DNA of 64,000 nucleotides from Devosia crocina (GTDB lineage Bacteria > Pseudomonadota > Alphaproteobacteria > Rhizobiales > Devosiaceae): the NCBI RefSeq assembly GCF_900116545.1, contig NZ_FPCK01000002.1, forward strand, positions 434,001 to 498,000, written 5' to 3'. Of this stretch, positions 45,801-54,282 are shown one piece after another (within the stretch, counting starts at the first letter, position 1; each line of letters starts with the position of its first letter). The translations under genes were made by a program, and so were the position numbers. Under the pieces are notes generated by a model. That model saw only the letters and a list, made by a program, of their open reading frames with translations, did not search any database and was not told where the DNA came from.

Positions 45801-46335
45801 GGCCATTGCCAAGCTGCGCGGCGGGATTGCTTCACTCAATCGAGAAGGCCGCGCCCGGCTGGCCGAGGCATTTGGCAAGGTCAACGGCTTCTTTCAGGAG
45901 CTGTTCACGTCCCTTTTCGGAGGGGGCACGGCCGAGCTGACGTTTGTCGAAAGCGACGATCCGCTTGAAGCTGGCCTCGAAATCATCGCCCGTCCCCCCG
46001 GCAAGAAGCCGCAGACGATGACGCTGCTTTCGGGCGGCGAACAGGCACTGACCGCCATGAGCCTGATCTTTGCCGTGTTCCTGACCAATCCGGCCCCGAT
46101 CTGCGTGCTCGACGAGGTGGACGCGCCGCTCGACGACGCCAATGTCGAGCGATTCTGCAATTTGCTCGACAATATGCGCCAGCGCACCAGCACAAGGTTC
46201 ATGGTCATCACCCACAACCCCATCACTATGAGCCGCGTCGACCGCCTGTTTGGTGTCACCATGGCCGAGCGTGGCGTCAGTCAACTGGTATCGGTCGACC
46301 TGCAGACGGCAGAGAGTTTTCGCGAAGTGGTTTGA
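42880..46335 (+). CDS. smc: Chromosome segregation protein SMC
   Basis: 1151-residue condensin ATPase that organises and separates sister chromosomes with ScpA/ScpB. The N-terminal head has Walker A in [20 protein letters not shown]; two long coiled coils (about residues 165-480 and 630-980) flank a hinge (about 490-620). The C-terminal head has the ABC signature [14 protein letters not shown] and Walker B [13 protein letters not shown]. Glu/Ala/Arg-rich coiled-coil sequence is as expected. The start at 42880 begins with [14 protein letters not shown], invariant in the family. Confidence 0.96.
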   Translation: [1151 protein letters not shown]

Positions 46336-46501
46336 CGAACCCTAGAGCTATCCGCCACCCAGGATTTAGCCCTTTGGGCGAGACGGAATCTCTCAAGGCG
46401 CCACGCCTTTACCACATTTGGGGTGTGGACAGCATGCCGCACCCGTGGATATCGCGCAAAAAATATCGCGATATCAATATGTTACAACAACAGCGCGCGC
46501 C

Positions 46502-46530
46502 TTGACACCTTTTGGGGCCACCACTATGTT
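46502..46530 (+). promoter_or_regulatory. Sigma70-type promoter of the ATP synthase Fo operon
   Basis: TTGACA at 46502-46507 and TATGTT at 46525-46530 with a 17 bp spacer, 66 bp upstream of the atpI start. The match to consensus is unusually good for this GC-rich genome. The 260 bp between smc and atpI also holds an ATATCGCGATAT palindrome near 46467. Confidence 0.75.
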
Positions 46531-46595
46531 GCGCCCGACCTGAAAAGGCACCCGAGCACGCCTCGGGCAAAGGCGCGCGGAGGGGAGTAAGCGGA

Positions 46596-46979
46596 TTGAG
46601 TAAACCGCCCAAAAACCAAGGCCGTCCGGAAAATGCCACCGAAGTGACGCGAGATCTTGCATCGCGCATTGCTTCGGCCAAGCGGGAGCAGGATCTCAAG
46701 GACAGCAGCGCCTCGAGACAAGCTTCCGGCGACATGAGCACCATGGCGCGCGGAATGCGCATCGCCACGGAATTCATCGCCGCTATTCTGGTGGGGACCG
46801 TCATGGGTTACCTCATCGATCTTGGCCTCGGTACCAGTCCATGGTTTTTGCTCATCCTGTTCATGGTGGGCTTTGCGGCTGGAATCCGAAACGTCATCCG
46901 CGTGGTGACGGAATTGAACGCCGCTTCATCCAGCCCGCCGGTGACCGGCGCCAAGGATGATCAGCGGACCGATATTTGA
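46596..46979 (+). CDS. atpI: ATP synthase subunit I (AtpI/AtpZ-type assembly protein)
   Basis: 127-residue protein with a charged N-terminal half and two membrane helices (MRIATEFIAAILVGTVMGYLI and PWFLLILFMVGFAAGI). Family AtpI proteins assist assembly or Mg2+ handling of the ATP synthase c-ring. I chose a TTG start at 46596 because GGAGGGGAG precedes it and the next in-frame ATG is well inside the protein. It is the first gene of the Fo operon I-a-c-b'-b. Confidence 0.85.
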   Translation: MSKPPKNQGRPENATEVTRDLASRIASAKREQDLKDSSASRQASGDMSTMARGMRIATEFIAAILVGTVMGYLIDLGLGTSPWFLLILFMVGFAAGIRNVIRVVTELNAASSSPPVTGAKDDQRTDI

Positions 46980-46997
46980 TGACGCTTAGAGGGCTCC

Positions 46998-47768
46998 ATG
47001 GCCGGTACTGACCCGATCCACCAGTTTGTCATCTATGACCTTTTCCCGATCCATCTCGGCGATGAGGCTGCAGGCACCGCCCTCAATCTCTCCTTCACCA
47101 ATTCGGCCCTGTTCATGGTCGTCACCGTGGCGGTGCTGACCGGGTTCATGGTGCTGTCTGCTTCGCGCAGCGCGCTGGTGCCGAGCCGTTTCCAGCTGGC
47201 GGGGGAGTTAACCTATAGTTTCGTTGCCAATATGTTGCGAAGTTCGGCGGGCAAGGAAGGCATGAAGTTCTTCCCCTTCGTGTTCTCGCTGTTCGGCTTC
47301 GTGCTGGTGGCCAACCTTCTGGGCATGTTCCCCTATTTCTTCACCGTAACGAGCCACATCATCGTCACTGCAGCGCTGGCGCTGCTCGTGATCTCGGTGG
47401 TGATCCTTTATGGCTTCTTCCGTCACGGCATCAAGTTCCTCAAGCTTTTCGTTCCTGCCGGCGTTCCCGCCTATGTGCTGCCCATCGTGGTGCCGATCGA
47501 GATCATCTCGTTCCTGTCGCGCCCGATCAGCCTGTCGGTTCGTCTGTTTGGCAATATCCTGGCCGGTCACATCACCCTCAAGGTGTTTTCCGGCTTCGTG
47601 GTCAGCCTTGGTGCCCTCGGGGCTCTGGGTTGGCTGGGTGCCCTGCTGCCGCTCATCATGACGGTGGCGATCACGGCACTCGAACTGCTCGTCGCAGTGG
47701 TGCAGGCCTATGTGTTTGCAGTGCTGACGTCGATGTACCTCAACGACGCGGTCCACCCATCCCACTAA
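46998..47768 (+). CDS. atpB: ATP synthase Fo subunit a
   Basis: 256-residue subunit a with about five to six transmembrane helices, forming the proton half-channels against the c-ring. The essential arginine lies in the [18 protein letters not shown] stretch (residues near 180-195), and the C-terminal TM has [23 protein letters not shown] as expected. The gene lies 18 bp downstream of atpI in the Fo operon. The F1 genes are not in the window. Confidence 0.97.
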   Translation: MAGTDPIHQFVIYDLFPIHLGDEAAGTALNLSFTNSALFMVVTVAVLTGFMVLSASRSALVPSRFQLAGELTYSFVANMLRSSAGKEGMKFFPFVFSLFGFVLVANLLGMFPYFFTVTSHIIVTAALALLVISVVILYGFFRHGIKFLKLFVPAGVPAYVLPIVVPIEIISFLSRPISLSVRLFGNILAGHITLKVFSGFVVSLGALGALGWLGALLPLIMTVAITALELLVAVVQAYVFAVLTSMYLNDAVHPSH

Positions 47769-47834
47769 GGCGTTGAGTCCCCTCAAACGGCGGCTTTTCG
47801 CCGGTAAACTTTTGACCCTCGAAAGGACAAACAA

Positions 47835-48062
47835 ATGGACGTTGAAGCCGCAAAGATGATCGGCGCTGGTATCGCAACCCTGGGCATGGCCGGTGCCGCC
47901 CTCGGCGTGTCGAACATCTTCGCAAATTTCCTCTCGGGTGCCCTGCGCAACCCGTCCGCCGCTCCCAGCCAGACCGGTAACCTGATTTTCGGTATGGCCA
48001 TGACCGAAGCTCTGGGCATCTTCTCGTTCCTGGTTGCCCTGATCCTGCTGTTCGTCGCCTAA
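47835..48062 (+). CDS. atpE: ATP synthase Fo subunit c
   Basis: 75-residue two-helix hairpin protein that forms the rotating c-ring. Glycine-rich helix one ([20 protein letters not shown]) is followed by a polar RNPSA loop, and helix two contains the proton-carrying Glu in [14 protein letters not shown]. The length and the sequence [12 protein letters not shown] are alphaproteobacterial. It follows atpB by about 66 bp with GAAAGGACA before its ATG, a good ribosome binding site for a high-copy subunit. Confidence 0.97.
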   Translation: MDVEAAKMIGAGIATLGMAGAALGVSNIFANFLSGALRNPSAAPSQTGNLIFGMAMTEALGIFSFLVALILLFVA

Positions 48063-48162
48063 TCCGGCCACAGCACACGATTATCGCAGCCGGATGATAG
48101 TGTCCGGCTGCGCTTTATCTGGCCTTAGGCCGGATGACCGGATGTAACGGGACCCCGACCAG

Positions 48163-48804
48163 ATGGTAACGCAAGCTTACGCCCAAGAGGCGGAAACGCC
48201 GACCGAGGAAAACCTCGACACCGCGATCGACGCCACCCATGGCGAAGGCGTGGATGCGCATGATCCGACCGCCGATACCCATACCGGCACCGAAGCGCAT
48301 TATGACGATGGTCATTCGGACGTGTTCCCGCCCTTTGATCCGGCGACCTTCCCCAGCCAGTTGCTCTGGCTCGCAATTTCCTTTGCCGCGCTTTATCTCT
48401 TGATGAGCAAGGTCGCCCTGCCCAAGGTCGGCTCCACTCTCGAAAAGCGCCAGGCAACGATCGATGCCGATCTGGCTGCGGCCGATGCCGACCGCCAGAA
48501 GACCGATGCGGCAATCGCTTCCTATGAAAAGGCCCTCGCTGAAGCCAAGGCCAAGGCCCAGTCGATCGCAGCCCAGAGCCGCGATGCGATCCAGGCTGAC
48601 CTCGCGCAAAAGCGCGGTGCTGCAGAAACCGACCTTGCCACCAAGGTTTCCGCTGCCGAAGCGCGCATCGCCGAAACAAAAACTGCCGCCCTCGCCCATG
48701 TCGACGAAATCGCGGTGGAAACCGCTCAGGCTGTCGTCGGCCAGATCGTGGGCACTGTTTCTCCCGACAGCGTTCGCGCTGCCGTGGCCAAGGTTAAGGG
48801 ATAA
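48163..48804 (+). CDS. ATP synthase Fo subunit b' (AtpF2/AtpG)
   Basis: 213-residue b' subunit: an acidic N-terminal extension of about 65 residues (EAETPTEENLDTAIDATHGE), a single transmembrane helix (about 68-87, SQLLWLAISFAALYLLMSK) and a long charged helix dimerising with subunit b as the peripheral stalk. The split into b' and b is typical for alphaproteobacteria and cyanobacteria. It is separated from subunit b by 5 bp. Confidence 0.93.
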   Translation: MVTQAYAQEAETPTEENLDTAIDATHGEGVDAHDPTADTHTGTEAHYDDGHSDVFPPFDPATFPSQLLWLAISFAALYLLMSKVALPKVGSTLEKRQATIDADLAAADADRQKTDAAIASYEKALAEAKAKAQSIAAQSRDAIQADLAQKRGAAETDLATKVSAAEARIAETKTAALAHVDEIAVETAQAVVGQIVGTVSPDSVRAAVAKVKG

Positions 48805-48809
48805 GCACC

Positions 48810-49298
48810 ATGCCAGAATGGATGGATAACAGCTTCTTTGCCCTCGTTGGCCTCGTCGTCTTCATCGGCCTGCTCTTTTACGTCGGCGTGCCGCGCATCA
48901 TCAACGGCATGCTCGACAAGCAGATCAAGAAGATCGAAACCGATCTGAGCGAAGCCAAGCGCCTGCGTGACGAAGCGGCCGCACTGCTGGTCGAATATGA
49001 GCGCAAGCGCGTTGCGGCCGAACAGGAAGCCGAAGGCATCGTCATTGCTGCCAAGCAAGAAGCCGAGCGCATGACCGCGGAAGCCCAAGCCTCGCTCGCC
49101 GATCTCGTTGCGCGCCGCACCAAGGCTGTCGAAGACAAGATCGCCCAGGCCGAAGCCCAGGCCATCGCCGAAGTGCGTGGCCGCTCCGCCGATCTCGCCG
49201 TTGAAGCTGCCCGCGTCGTGCTTGCCGAAGAGATGAACCGGAACGGTGGCCAGGTCATCGACAAGGCCATTGCCGATGTCGGCACTCGCCTGAACTGA
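48810..49298 (+). CDS. atpF: ATP synthase Fo subunit b
   Basis: 162-residue subunit b with an N-terminal membrane helix (about 8-28, SFFALVGLVVFIGLLFYVGV) and a long alpha-helical, Glu/Lys-rich stalk segment ending in AVEAARVVLAEEMNRNGGQV-type sequence. It pairs with b' to form the peripheral stalk. It closes the operon and a terminator follows 22 bp after its stop. Confidence 0.95.
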   Translation: MPEWMDNSFFALVGLVVFIGLLFYVGVPRIINGMLDKQIKKIETDLSEAKRLRDEAAALLVEYERKRVAAEQEAEGIVIAAKQEAERMTAEAQASLADLVARRTKAVEDKIAQAEAQAIAEVRGRSADLAVEAARVVLAEEMNRNGGQVIDKAIADVGTRLN

Positions 49299-49320
49299 TC
49301 TCCTGATCATTGCTGAATAC

Positions 49321-49349
49321 AAAGGCGGGCCTTGGGGTCCGCCTTTTTG
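49321..49349 (+). terminator. Rho-independent terminator after the atp Fo operon
   Basis: AAAGGCGG-loop-CCGCCTTT followed by TTGTTT: an 8 bp stem with T-rich tail just after the atpF stop and before the gcv promoter. Confidence 0.85.
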
Positions 49350-49373
49350 TTTGGCACAATCTTCTGGGCCCGA

Positions 49374-49402
49374 TTGACGCGCCCGGAAAACTTGCTCATG
49401 CT
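49374..49402 (+). promoter_or_regulatory. Possible gcv promoter
   Basis: TTGACG at 49374-49379 and CATGCT at 49397-49402 with a 17 bp spacer. The -35 is good and the -10 is poor (3 of 6). Transcription would start close to 49409, exactly where the riboswitch begins, which supports the call. Confidence 0.45.
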
Positions 49403-49404
49403 GA

Positions 49405-49580
49405 CCTCGATTGCGGGAGAGACCGGCTTTGCCGGCGCCGAAGGAGCAACCGCCCCGGAAACTCTCAGGCAAAAGGACCGCAATCGGGTCACAAACTCTG
49501 GAAAGCAGGTCAGAAATGGCCTCTCCGAAGGAGCAACCGGCGCTCAGCCGGGAAATCTCTCAGGGCAAGGACAGAGGGGG
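49405..49580 (+). ncRNA. Tandem glycine riboswitch (two aptamers)
   Basis: Two glycine aptamers in series before gcvT. Aptamer 1 (about 49409-49485) is closed by GATTGCGG/CCGCAATC and contains the GGAGAG entry and the GCCGAAGGAGCAACCGCC and AACTCTCAGGCAAAAGGAC core sequences. Aptamer 2 (about 49493-49580) is closed by CTCTG/CAGAG and repeats the CCGAAGGAGCAACCGG and AAATCTCTCAGGGCAAGGAC cores. The duplicated cores are diagnostic. Binding glycine normally turns on the cleavage-system genes in this group; the expression platform is the ~60 nt up to the gcvT start. Confidence 0.95.
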
Positions 49581-49641
49581 CACGCATACCCGCCAACCTG
49601 GCGGAGCCTTGTCGTGTCGCCTTATTCCCGAGAGTGTGCCC

Positions 49642-50805
49642 ATGGCCCAAGACAGTGCCGAAGATCTTCAGCAAACACCGCTCTATCAGCGCCATATGTC
49701 TTCTGGCGGCCGCATCGTGCCATTCGGCGGCTATGCCCTTCCGGTTCAGTATCCGACCGGCATCATGGCCGAGCACAAATGGACACGCGAACAAGCGGGG
49801 CTCTTCGATGTGAGCCACATGGGCCCGTGCTTCCTGAGCCTCACCCAGCGAAGCGGCGACCCGGCAGCTGACCACGCTGCCATCTCTGCCATTATTGAGC
49901 CGCTGATCTGCGGCGATATCCTCAATCTCAAGCCAGGACAGATCCGCTATTCGCTGCTTCTGAACGAAAGTGGCGGTACGCTCGATGACCTGATGATTGC
50001 ACGTTCGCCTCTCTTTCCCGGCGGCCTCTACATTGTCGTCAATGCAGGGACCAAGGAAGCGGACTTTGCCCATATCGAAGCCGCCGCCGGGAAGCGGGCG
50101 CGGCTTGAACGAGCGGATAGCGCCTATGCGCTGCTCGCCCTTCAAGGGCCCGAGGCGGTCAATTTGATGGCTGGCCTCATCCCCGAAGCCACCGATCTCG
50201 GCTTCATGACCTATGCCGCTTTCGATTGGGGACGCGATAAGGTCTTCATCTCGCGCTCAGGCTATACCGGGGAAGATGGCTTCGAACTCCTCGTCAATGC
50301 TGACGAGGCAGAAGCGCTCTGGGACGTCTTGCTGGCCGATCCTCGTGTCAAGCCGATCGGCCTCGGCGCCCGTGATAGCTTGCGTCTTGAGGCGGGGCTT
50401 CCGCTCTACGGTCACGACCTCGACGAAACTATCTCCCCGATCGAAGCCGACCTCGGCTTCGCCGTCTCGAAGCGCCGACGCGATGCTGCCGATTTTCCTG
50501 GTGCCCGGCGCATCCTTGCAGAACGCGATGGCCAACTCATCCGCAAACGCGTCGGTCTAATCGTCGAAGGCGCCCCGGCGCGCGAGGGTGCCGAGATCCT
50601 CGACGGGGCGGGTACCCCCATCGGCGTCGTGACCAGCGGAGGGTTCGCGCCTTCACTCGGCAAGGCCATTGCGCTCGGCTTCGTGCCACCAGAGCATACC
50701 GCCATAGGTGCAAGGCTCCTGGTTTCAGTGCGTGGCCGCGCGCAGCCGGCCGAGATCGTGCCCACCCCGTTTGTTCCCCACCGCTATTTCCGCAAGTTTG
50801 TCTGA
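49642..50805 (+). CDS. gcvT: Glycine cleavage system T protein (aminomethyltransferase)
   Basis: 387-residue T protein. It transfers the methylene carbon from the H-protein aminomethyl group to tetrahydrofolate, releasing ammonia. Family features: FGGYALPVQYPTGIMAEHKWTRE-type N-terminus shown in part, GLFDVSHMG near residue 54, the DDLMIAR folate-facing segment, SRSGYTGEDGFELLV and the C-terminal VGLIVEGAPAREGAEI. The ATG at 49642 is used because the upstream in-frame part lies in the riboswitch. First gene of gcvT-gcvH-gcvPA-gcvPB. Confidence 0.96.
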   Translation: MAQDSAEDLQQTPLYQRHMSSGGRIVPFGGYALPVQYPTGIMAEHKWTREQAGLFDVSHMGPCFLSLTQRSGDPAADHAAISAIIEPLICGDILNLKPGQIRYSLLLNESGGTLDDLMIARSPLFPGGLYIVVNAGTKEADFAHIEAAAGKRARLERADSAYALLALQGPEAVNLMAGLIPEATDLGFMTYAAFDWGRDKVFISRSGYTGEDGFELLVNADEAEALWDVLLADPRVKPIGLGARDSLRLEAGLPLYGHDLDETISPIEADLGFAVSKRRRDAADFPGARRILAERDGQLIRKRVGLIVEGAPAREGAEILDGAGTPIGVVTSGGFAPSLGKAIALGFVPPEHTAIGARLLVSVRGRAQPAEIVPTPFVPHRYFRKFV

Positions 50806-50814
50806 GGCCCTGTC

Positions 50815-51180
50815 ATGACCACCAAGTTCACGCCCGACCATGAATATATCCGCGTCGAAGGTTCAACCGGCATTGTTGGCATTACGCCCTATGCCCAGGA
50901 GCAGCTTGGCGACATCGTCTTTGTCGAACTGCCTGTTGTGGGCAAGACGCTCAAAAAAGGCGACGAGGCGGCTGTCGTCGAATCCGTGAAGGCGGCGTCC
51001 GAAATCTACGCGCCTGTCTCCGGCACGGTCACGGAAATCAACCCAGCTCTTTCCAAGGAGCCAGGCCTTGTCAATGCCGACCCAGAAAACGCCGGCTGGA
51101 TGTTCAAGATCGCCATTACCGATGCGAACGAAGTCGAGACCCTGCTCGATGCCGACGGCTATAGCGAACTGACGCTTTAG
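50815..51180 (+). CDS. gcvH: Glycine cleavage system H protein
   Basis: 121-residue lipoyl carrier protein shuttling the aminomethyl intermediate between P, T and L proteins. The lipoylation lysine lies in the VVESVKAASEIYAPVSG motif near residue 60, and the sequence starts with the typical FTPDHEYIRVEG and has GITPYAQEQLGDIVFVELP. Normal length. It begins 9 bp after gcvT. Confidence 0.97.
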   Translation: MTTKFTPDHEYIRVEGSTGIVGITPYAQEQLGDIVFVELPVVGKTLKKGDEAAVVESVKAASEIYAPVSGTVTEINPALSKEPGLVNADPENAGWMFKIAITDANEVETLLDADGYSELTL

Positions 51181-51220
51181 CATCCTTAGAGGCCTTTACG
51201 GCGAACCGGATATTCATTCC

Positions 51221-52576
51221 ATGCGCTATCTTCCACACTCCGCCCATGAGCGCTCCGAAATGCTCGGTGTCATCGGGGCAGCCGATATCGAGGCGCTGTT
51301 CAGCGCGGTCCCGAAATCGGCTTTCAAATCGTTCGAACTCGCCCTGCCCTCCCACCAGCCCGAATTCCGCGTCGAAGCCTATATGCGGACGCTAGCCGGA
51401 AAGAACCACGCAGCTGGCGATGGTCCGTTTTTCGTCGGTGCCGGTGCCTATCGCCATCATGTGCCGGCCACGGTTGATCACCTGATCCAGCGTTCCGAAT
51501 GGCTAACCGCCTATACCCCCTACCAGCCCGAGATTTCGCAGGGCACCCTGCAGATGCTCTTCGAATTCCAAACGCAGGTGGCACGCATCACCGGCATGGA
51601 GGTGGCCAACGCCTCCCTCTATGACGGCTCAACCGCGACCGCCGAAGCGGTGCTCATGGCGCGGCGCCTGACCAAGAGAAACAGGATCGTGCTTTCGGGT
51701 GGTCTACATCCCCACTATCGCGACGTGGTGCGCGCCTATCTCAAGGACGATCCGGATCTTGTGTGTCTCGCCTCCTCCCCCGAGGGTCAGGGCGACCTGC
51801 TTTCGCAGATCGACAGCGGAACCGCAGCCATCGTCGTCCAGACCCCCGATTTCTACGGCCACCTTCGCGATTTGAAATCGGCTGCGGAAGCGGCCCATGC
51901 CCAAGGCGCGCTGCTGATCGTCGTTATCACTGAAATCGTCTCCCTCGGCCTTCTTGAAGCTCCCGGTGCATTGGGTGCCGACATCGTCGTGGCCGAGGGC
52001 CAGTCGATCGGCAACGCCCTCAATTTTGGTGGCCCGTATCTCGGACTGATGGCGACGCGAAGGGAGTTCATCCGCCAGATGCCGGGCCGGCTCTGCGGGG
52101 AAACCGTCGATGCTGATGGGGTCAGGGGTTTCGTGTTGACCCTCTCGACCCGCGAGCAGCATATCCGCCGTGAAAAGGCGACCAGCAATATCTGCACCAA
52201 TTCCGGCCTTTGCGCCCTCGCCTTCTCGATCCACATGGCCCTTCTGGGTGAATCCGGTTTCGTGCGCCTGGCGCGGCTCAACCATGCCAATGCCGTCAAG
52301 CTGGCGCGCATGCTTGGAACGGTGCCTGGTATCGAGCTCCTCAACAAGACCTTCTTCAACGAAATGACCATCCGCCTGCCAGTCCCAGCCGCGCCAGTGG
52401 TCGAGATGCTCGCTCAGGCTGGGGTTCTTGCCGGCGTTCCCGTCAGCCGCCTCGAACCAGGCAATGCGGAGGTAGAAAATCTTCTGGTGCTCGCGGCCAC
52501 CGAACTCACCACACATGCCGATATCGAGATGCTGGCCGAGTGCCTTCACGCCGCTATCGGGGAGGATGGGCAATGA
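51221..52576 (+). CDS. gcvPA: Glycine dehydrogenase (decarboxylating) subunit 1
   Basis: 451-residue N-terminal half of the split P protein; it forms a heterotetramer with GcvPB to decarboxylate glycine. Markers are the N-terminal RYLPHSAHERSEMLGVIG, AYTPYQPEISQGTLQMLFEFQ, ANASLYDGSTATAEA and NICTNSGLCALAF. PLP attaches to GcvPB, not this subunit. The stop overlaps the gcvPB start by 4 bp (ATGA), so the two halves are translationally coupled and made in equal amounts. Confidence 0.96.
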   Translation: MRYLPHSAHERSEMLGVIGAADIEALFSAVPKSAFKSFELALPSHQPEFRVEAYMRTLAGKNHAAGDGPFFVGAGAYRHHVPATVDHLIQRSEWLTAYTPYQPEISQGTLQMLFEFQTQVARITGMEVANASLYDGSTATAEAVLMARRLTKRNRIVLSGGLHPHYRDVVRAYLKDDPDLVCLASSPEGQGDLLSQIDSGTAAIVVQTPDFYGHLRDLKSAAEAAHAQGALLIVVITEIVSLGLLEAPGALGADIVVAEGQSIGNALNFGGPYLGLMATRREFIRQMPGRLCGETVDADGVRGFVLTLSTREQHIRREKATSNICTNSGLCALAFSIHMALLGESGFVRLARLNHANAVKLARMLGTVPGIELLNKTFFNEMTIRLPVPAAPVVEMLAQAGVLAGVPVSRLEPGNAEVENLLVLAATELTTHADIEMLAECLHAAIGEDGQ

Positions 52577-54117
52577 GCATGAACACACAAGGAAGACCGA
52601 CAGGCACGGGTTCGGCCGGCGCGGCCGCGACCGGCTCTGCCCTGCTGCCCAATGAGCCACTGCTGTTCGAGATCGGGGACACTGATCACTCCGGCGTCGA
52701 TCTGCCCGATGTCGATCTCGACGTGAGCTTTCTCGGCGGCTTCGAGCGGCAGACCCCGCTTGACCTTGCCGGGCTGACAGAGCCTGAAGCCATGCGCCAC
52801 TATGTGCGCCTGTCGCGCCTCAATCATTCGATCGATTCCGGCATGTATCCGCTCGGCTCGTGCACCATGAAGCACAACCCGCGCCTTAATGAAAAAATTG
52901 CGCGCCTGCCGGGCTTTTCCGACATCCATCCGCTTCAGCCGATCTCGACGGTTCAGGGCGCGCTGGAGCTGATGAACCAGCTTTCGCACTGGCTCCTTAC
53001 CCTCACCAATACAGCCGCCGTGGCGCTCTCGCCCAAGGCCGGCGCCCATGGTGAGCTCCTTGGCATGATGGCGATCAAGGCAGCTCAGGAGGCTGCAGGC
53101 CAAGCGCATCGCACGGTTGTCCTCGTGCCGGAAAGCGCCCATGGCACCAACCCCGCGACGGCTGCCTTCCTCGGCTATACGGTCAAACCCGTGCCCGCAA
53201 AAGCAGACGGTACCGTTGACGTAGAAGCGGTCAAGGCAGCCCTGTCGTCCGAAGTCGCGGCGATCATGCTGACCAATCCCAATACCTGCGGGCTATTCGA
53301 ACCGCAGGTGATCGAGATCGCCCAAGCAGTGCACGACGCCGGCGCGTTCTTCTACTGCGATGGCGCCAATTTCAACGCCATCATGGGTGTCGTCCGTCCG
53401 GGCGACCTCGGCATCGACGCCATGCACATCAACCTCCACAAAACCTTCTCGACGCCCCATGGCGGCGGCGGTCCCGGTGCGGGCCCAGTGGTGCTTTCAG
53501 AGGCCCTCGCGCCCTTTGCGCCGGTTCCGTTCGTCCGAAGGGCGGGCAGTGGACTCGAGCTTGTCGAACATGTCGAAGGCAGCGCCCTTGGCCGCGTGAC
53601 AGCGTTTCATGGCCAGATGGGCATGTATGTCCGCGCGTTCACCTACATGCTCAGCCATGGCGGCGACGGCCTTGCGCAGGCGGCAGAGGACGCCGTTCTC
53701 AACGCCAACTATGTCAAGGCACGGCTCGACCACATCTTTTCGGTGCCTTTTCCCGACTACCCCACCATGCATGAAGCGCTTTTCGACGACAGTTTCCTGC
53801 GCGACACGGGCGTCTCGACGCTCGATTTCGCCAAGGCGCTGATCGACGAGGGTTTCCACCCCATGACCATGTATTTTCCGCTGGTCGTGCATGGGGCCAT
53901 GCTGATCGAGCCGACGGAAAGCGAGAGCAAGCAGACGCTCGATCGCTTCTGCGATGTCATGGCCGAGCTGGCCCAGGATGCAACAAACGGCAACAAAGAG
54001 CGTTTCACTGCCGCTCCCATGCGGGCGCCAAGGCGTCGCCTTGATGAAACGCGAGCAGCGCGCCAGCCGGTGCTGACCTGGGAAAAGCCGAACAGGCTTC
54101 CCAAGGCTGCGGAATAG
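52573..54117 (+). CDS. gcvPB: Glycine dehydrogenase (decarboxylating) subunit 2
   Basis: 514-residue C-terminal half of the split P protein carrying PLP. The PLP lysine lies in the HINLHKTFSTPHGGGGPG motif near residue 296, with PLGSCTMKHNP near 97 and AHGTNPATAAFLGY near 192. A longish N-terminal lead of about 40 residues precedes the conserved core. It is coupled to gcvPA by the 4 bp overlap and ends the gcv operon with a terminator hairpin. The L protein (lipoamide dehydrogenase) is encoded elsewhere. Confidence 0.97.
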   Translation: MSMNTQGRPTGTGSAGAAATGSALLPNEPLLFEIGDTDHSGVDLPDVDLDVSFLGGFERQTPLDLAGLTEPEAMRHYVRLSRLNHSIDSGMYPLGSCTMKHNPRLNEKIARLPGFSDIHPLQPISTVQGALELMNQLSHWLLTLTNTAAVALSPKAGAHGELLGMMAIKAAQEAAGQAHRTVVLVPESAHGTNPATAAFLGYTVKPVPAKADGTVDVEAVKAALSSEVAAIMLTNPNTCGLFEPQVIEIAQAVHDAGAFFYCDGANFNAIMGVVRPGDLGIDAMHINLHKTFSTPHGGGGPGAGPVVLSEALAPFAPVPFVRRAGSGLELVEHVEGSALGRVTAFHGQMGMYVRAFTYMLSHGGDGLAQAAEDAVLNANYVKARLDHIFSVPFPDYPTMHEALFDDSFLRDTGVSTLDFAKALIDEGFHPMTMYFPLVVHGAMLIEPTESESKQTLDRFCDVMAELAQDATNGNKERFTAAPMRAPRRRLDETRAARQPVLTWEKPNRLPKAAE

Positions 54118-54119
54118 AG

Positions 54120-54147
54120 AAAGGGCGGCCATGGGACCGCCCTTTTG
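54120..54147 (+). terminator. Rho-independent terminator after gcvPB
   Basis: AAAGGGCGG-ccatggga-CCGCCCTTTT: a 9 bp stem with a T-tract directly after the gcvPB stop, ending the gcv operon. The following ~130 bp up to the convergent lipoprotein gene contains nothing I recognise. Confidence 0.88.
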
Positions 54148-54282
54148 CATATGCCTGTCAGCCGAAGCTGGGTATTCCGATTCCTGTCACCACTGGGTTA
54201 GTCCCCGATGGTCCATGCCGAAGCCAGGTGGATTGCCGGCCAAGTCTTGCGATGATGGTGGAGACGAAAGGTCTGCCCGCCA

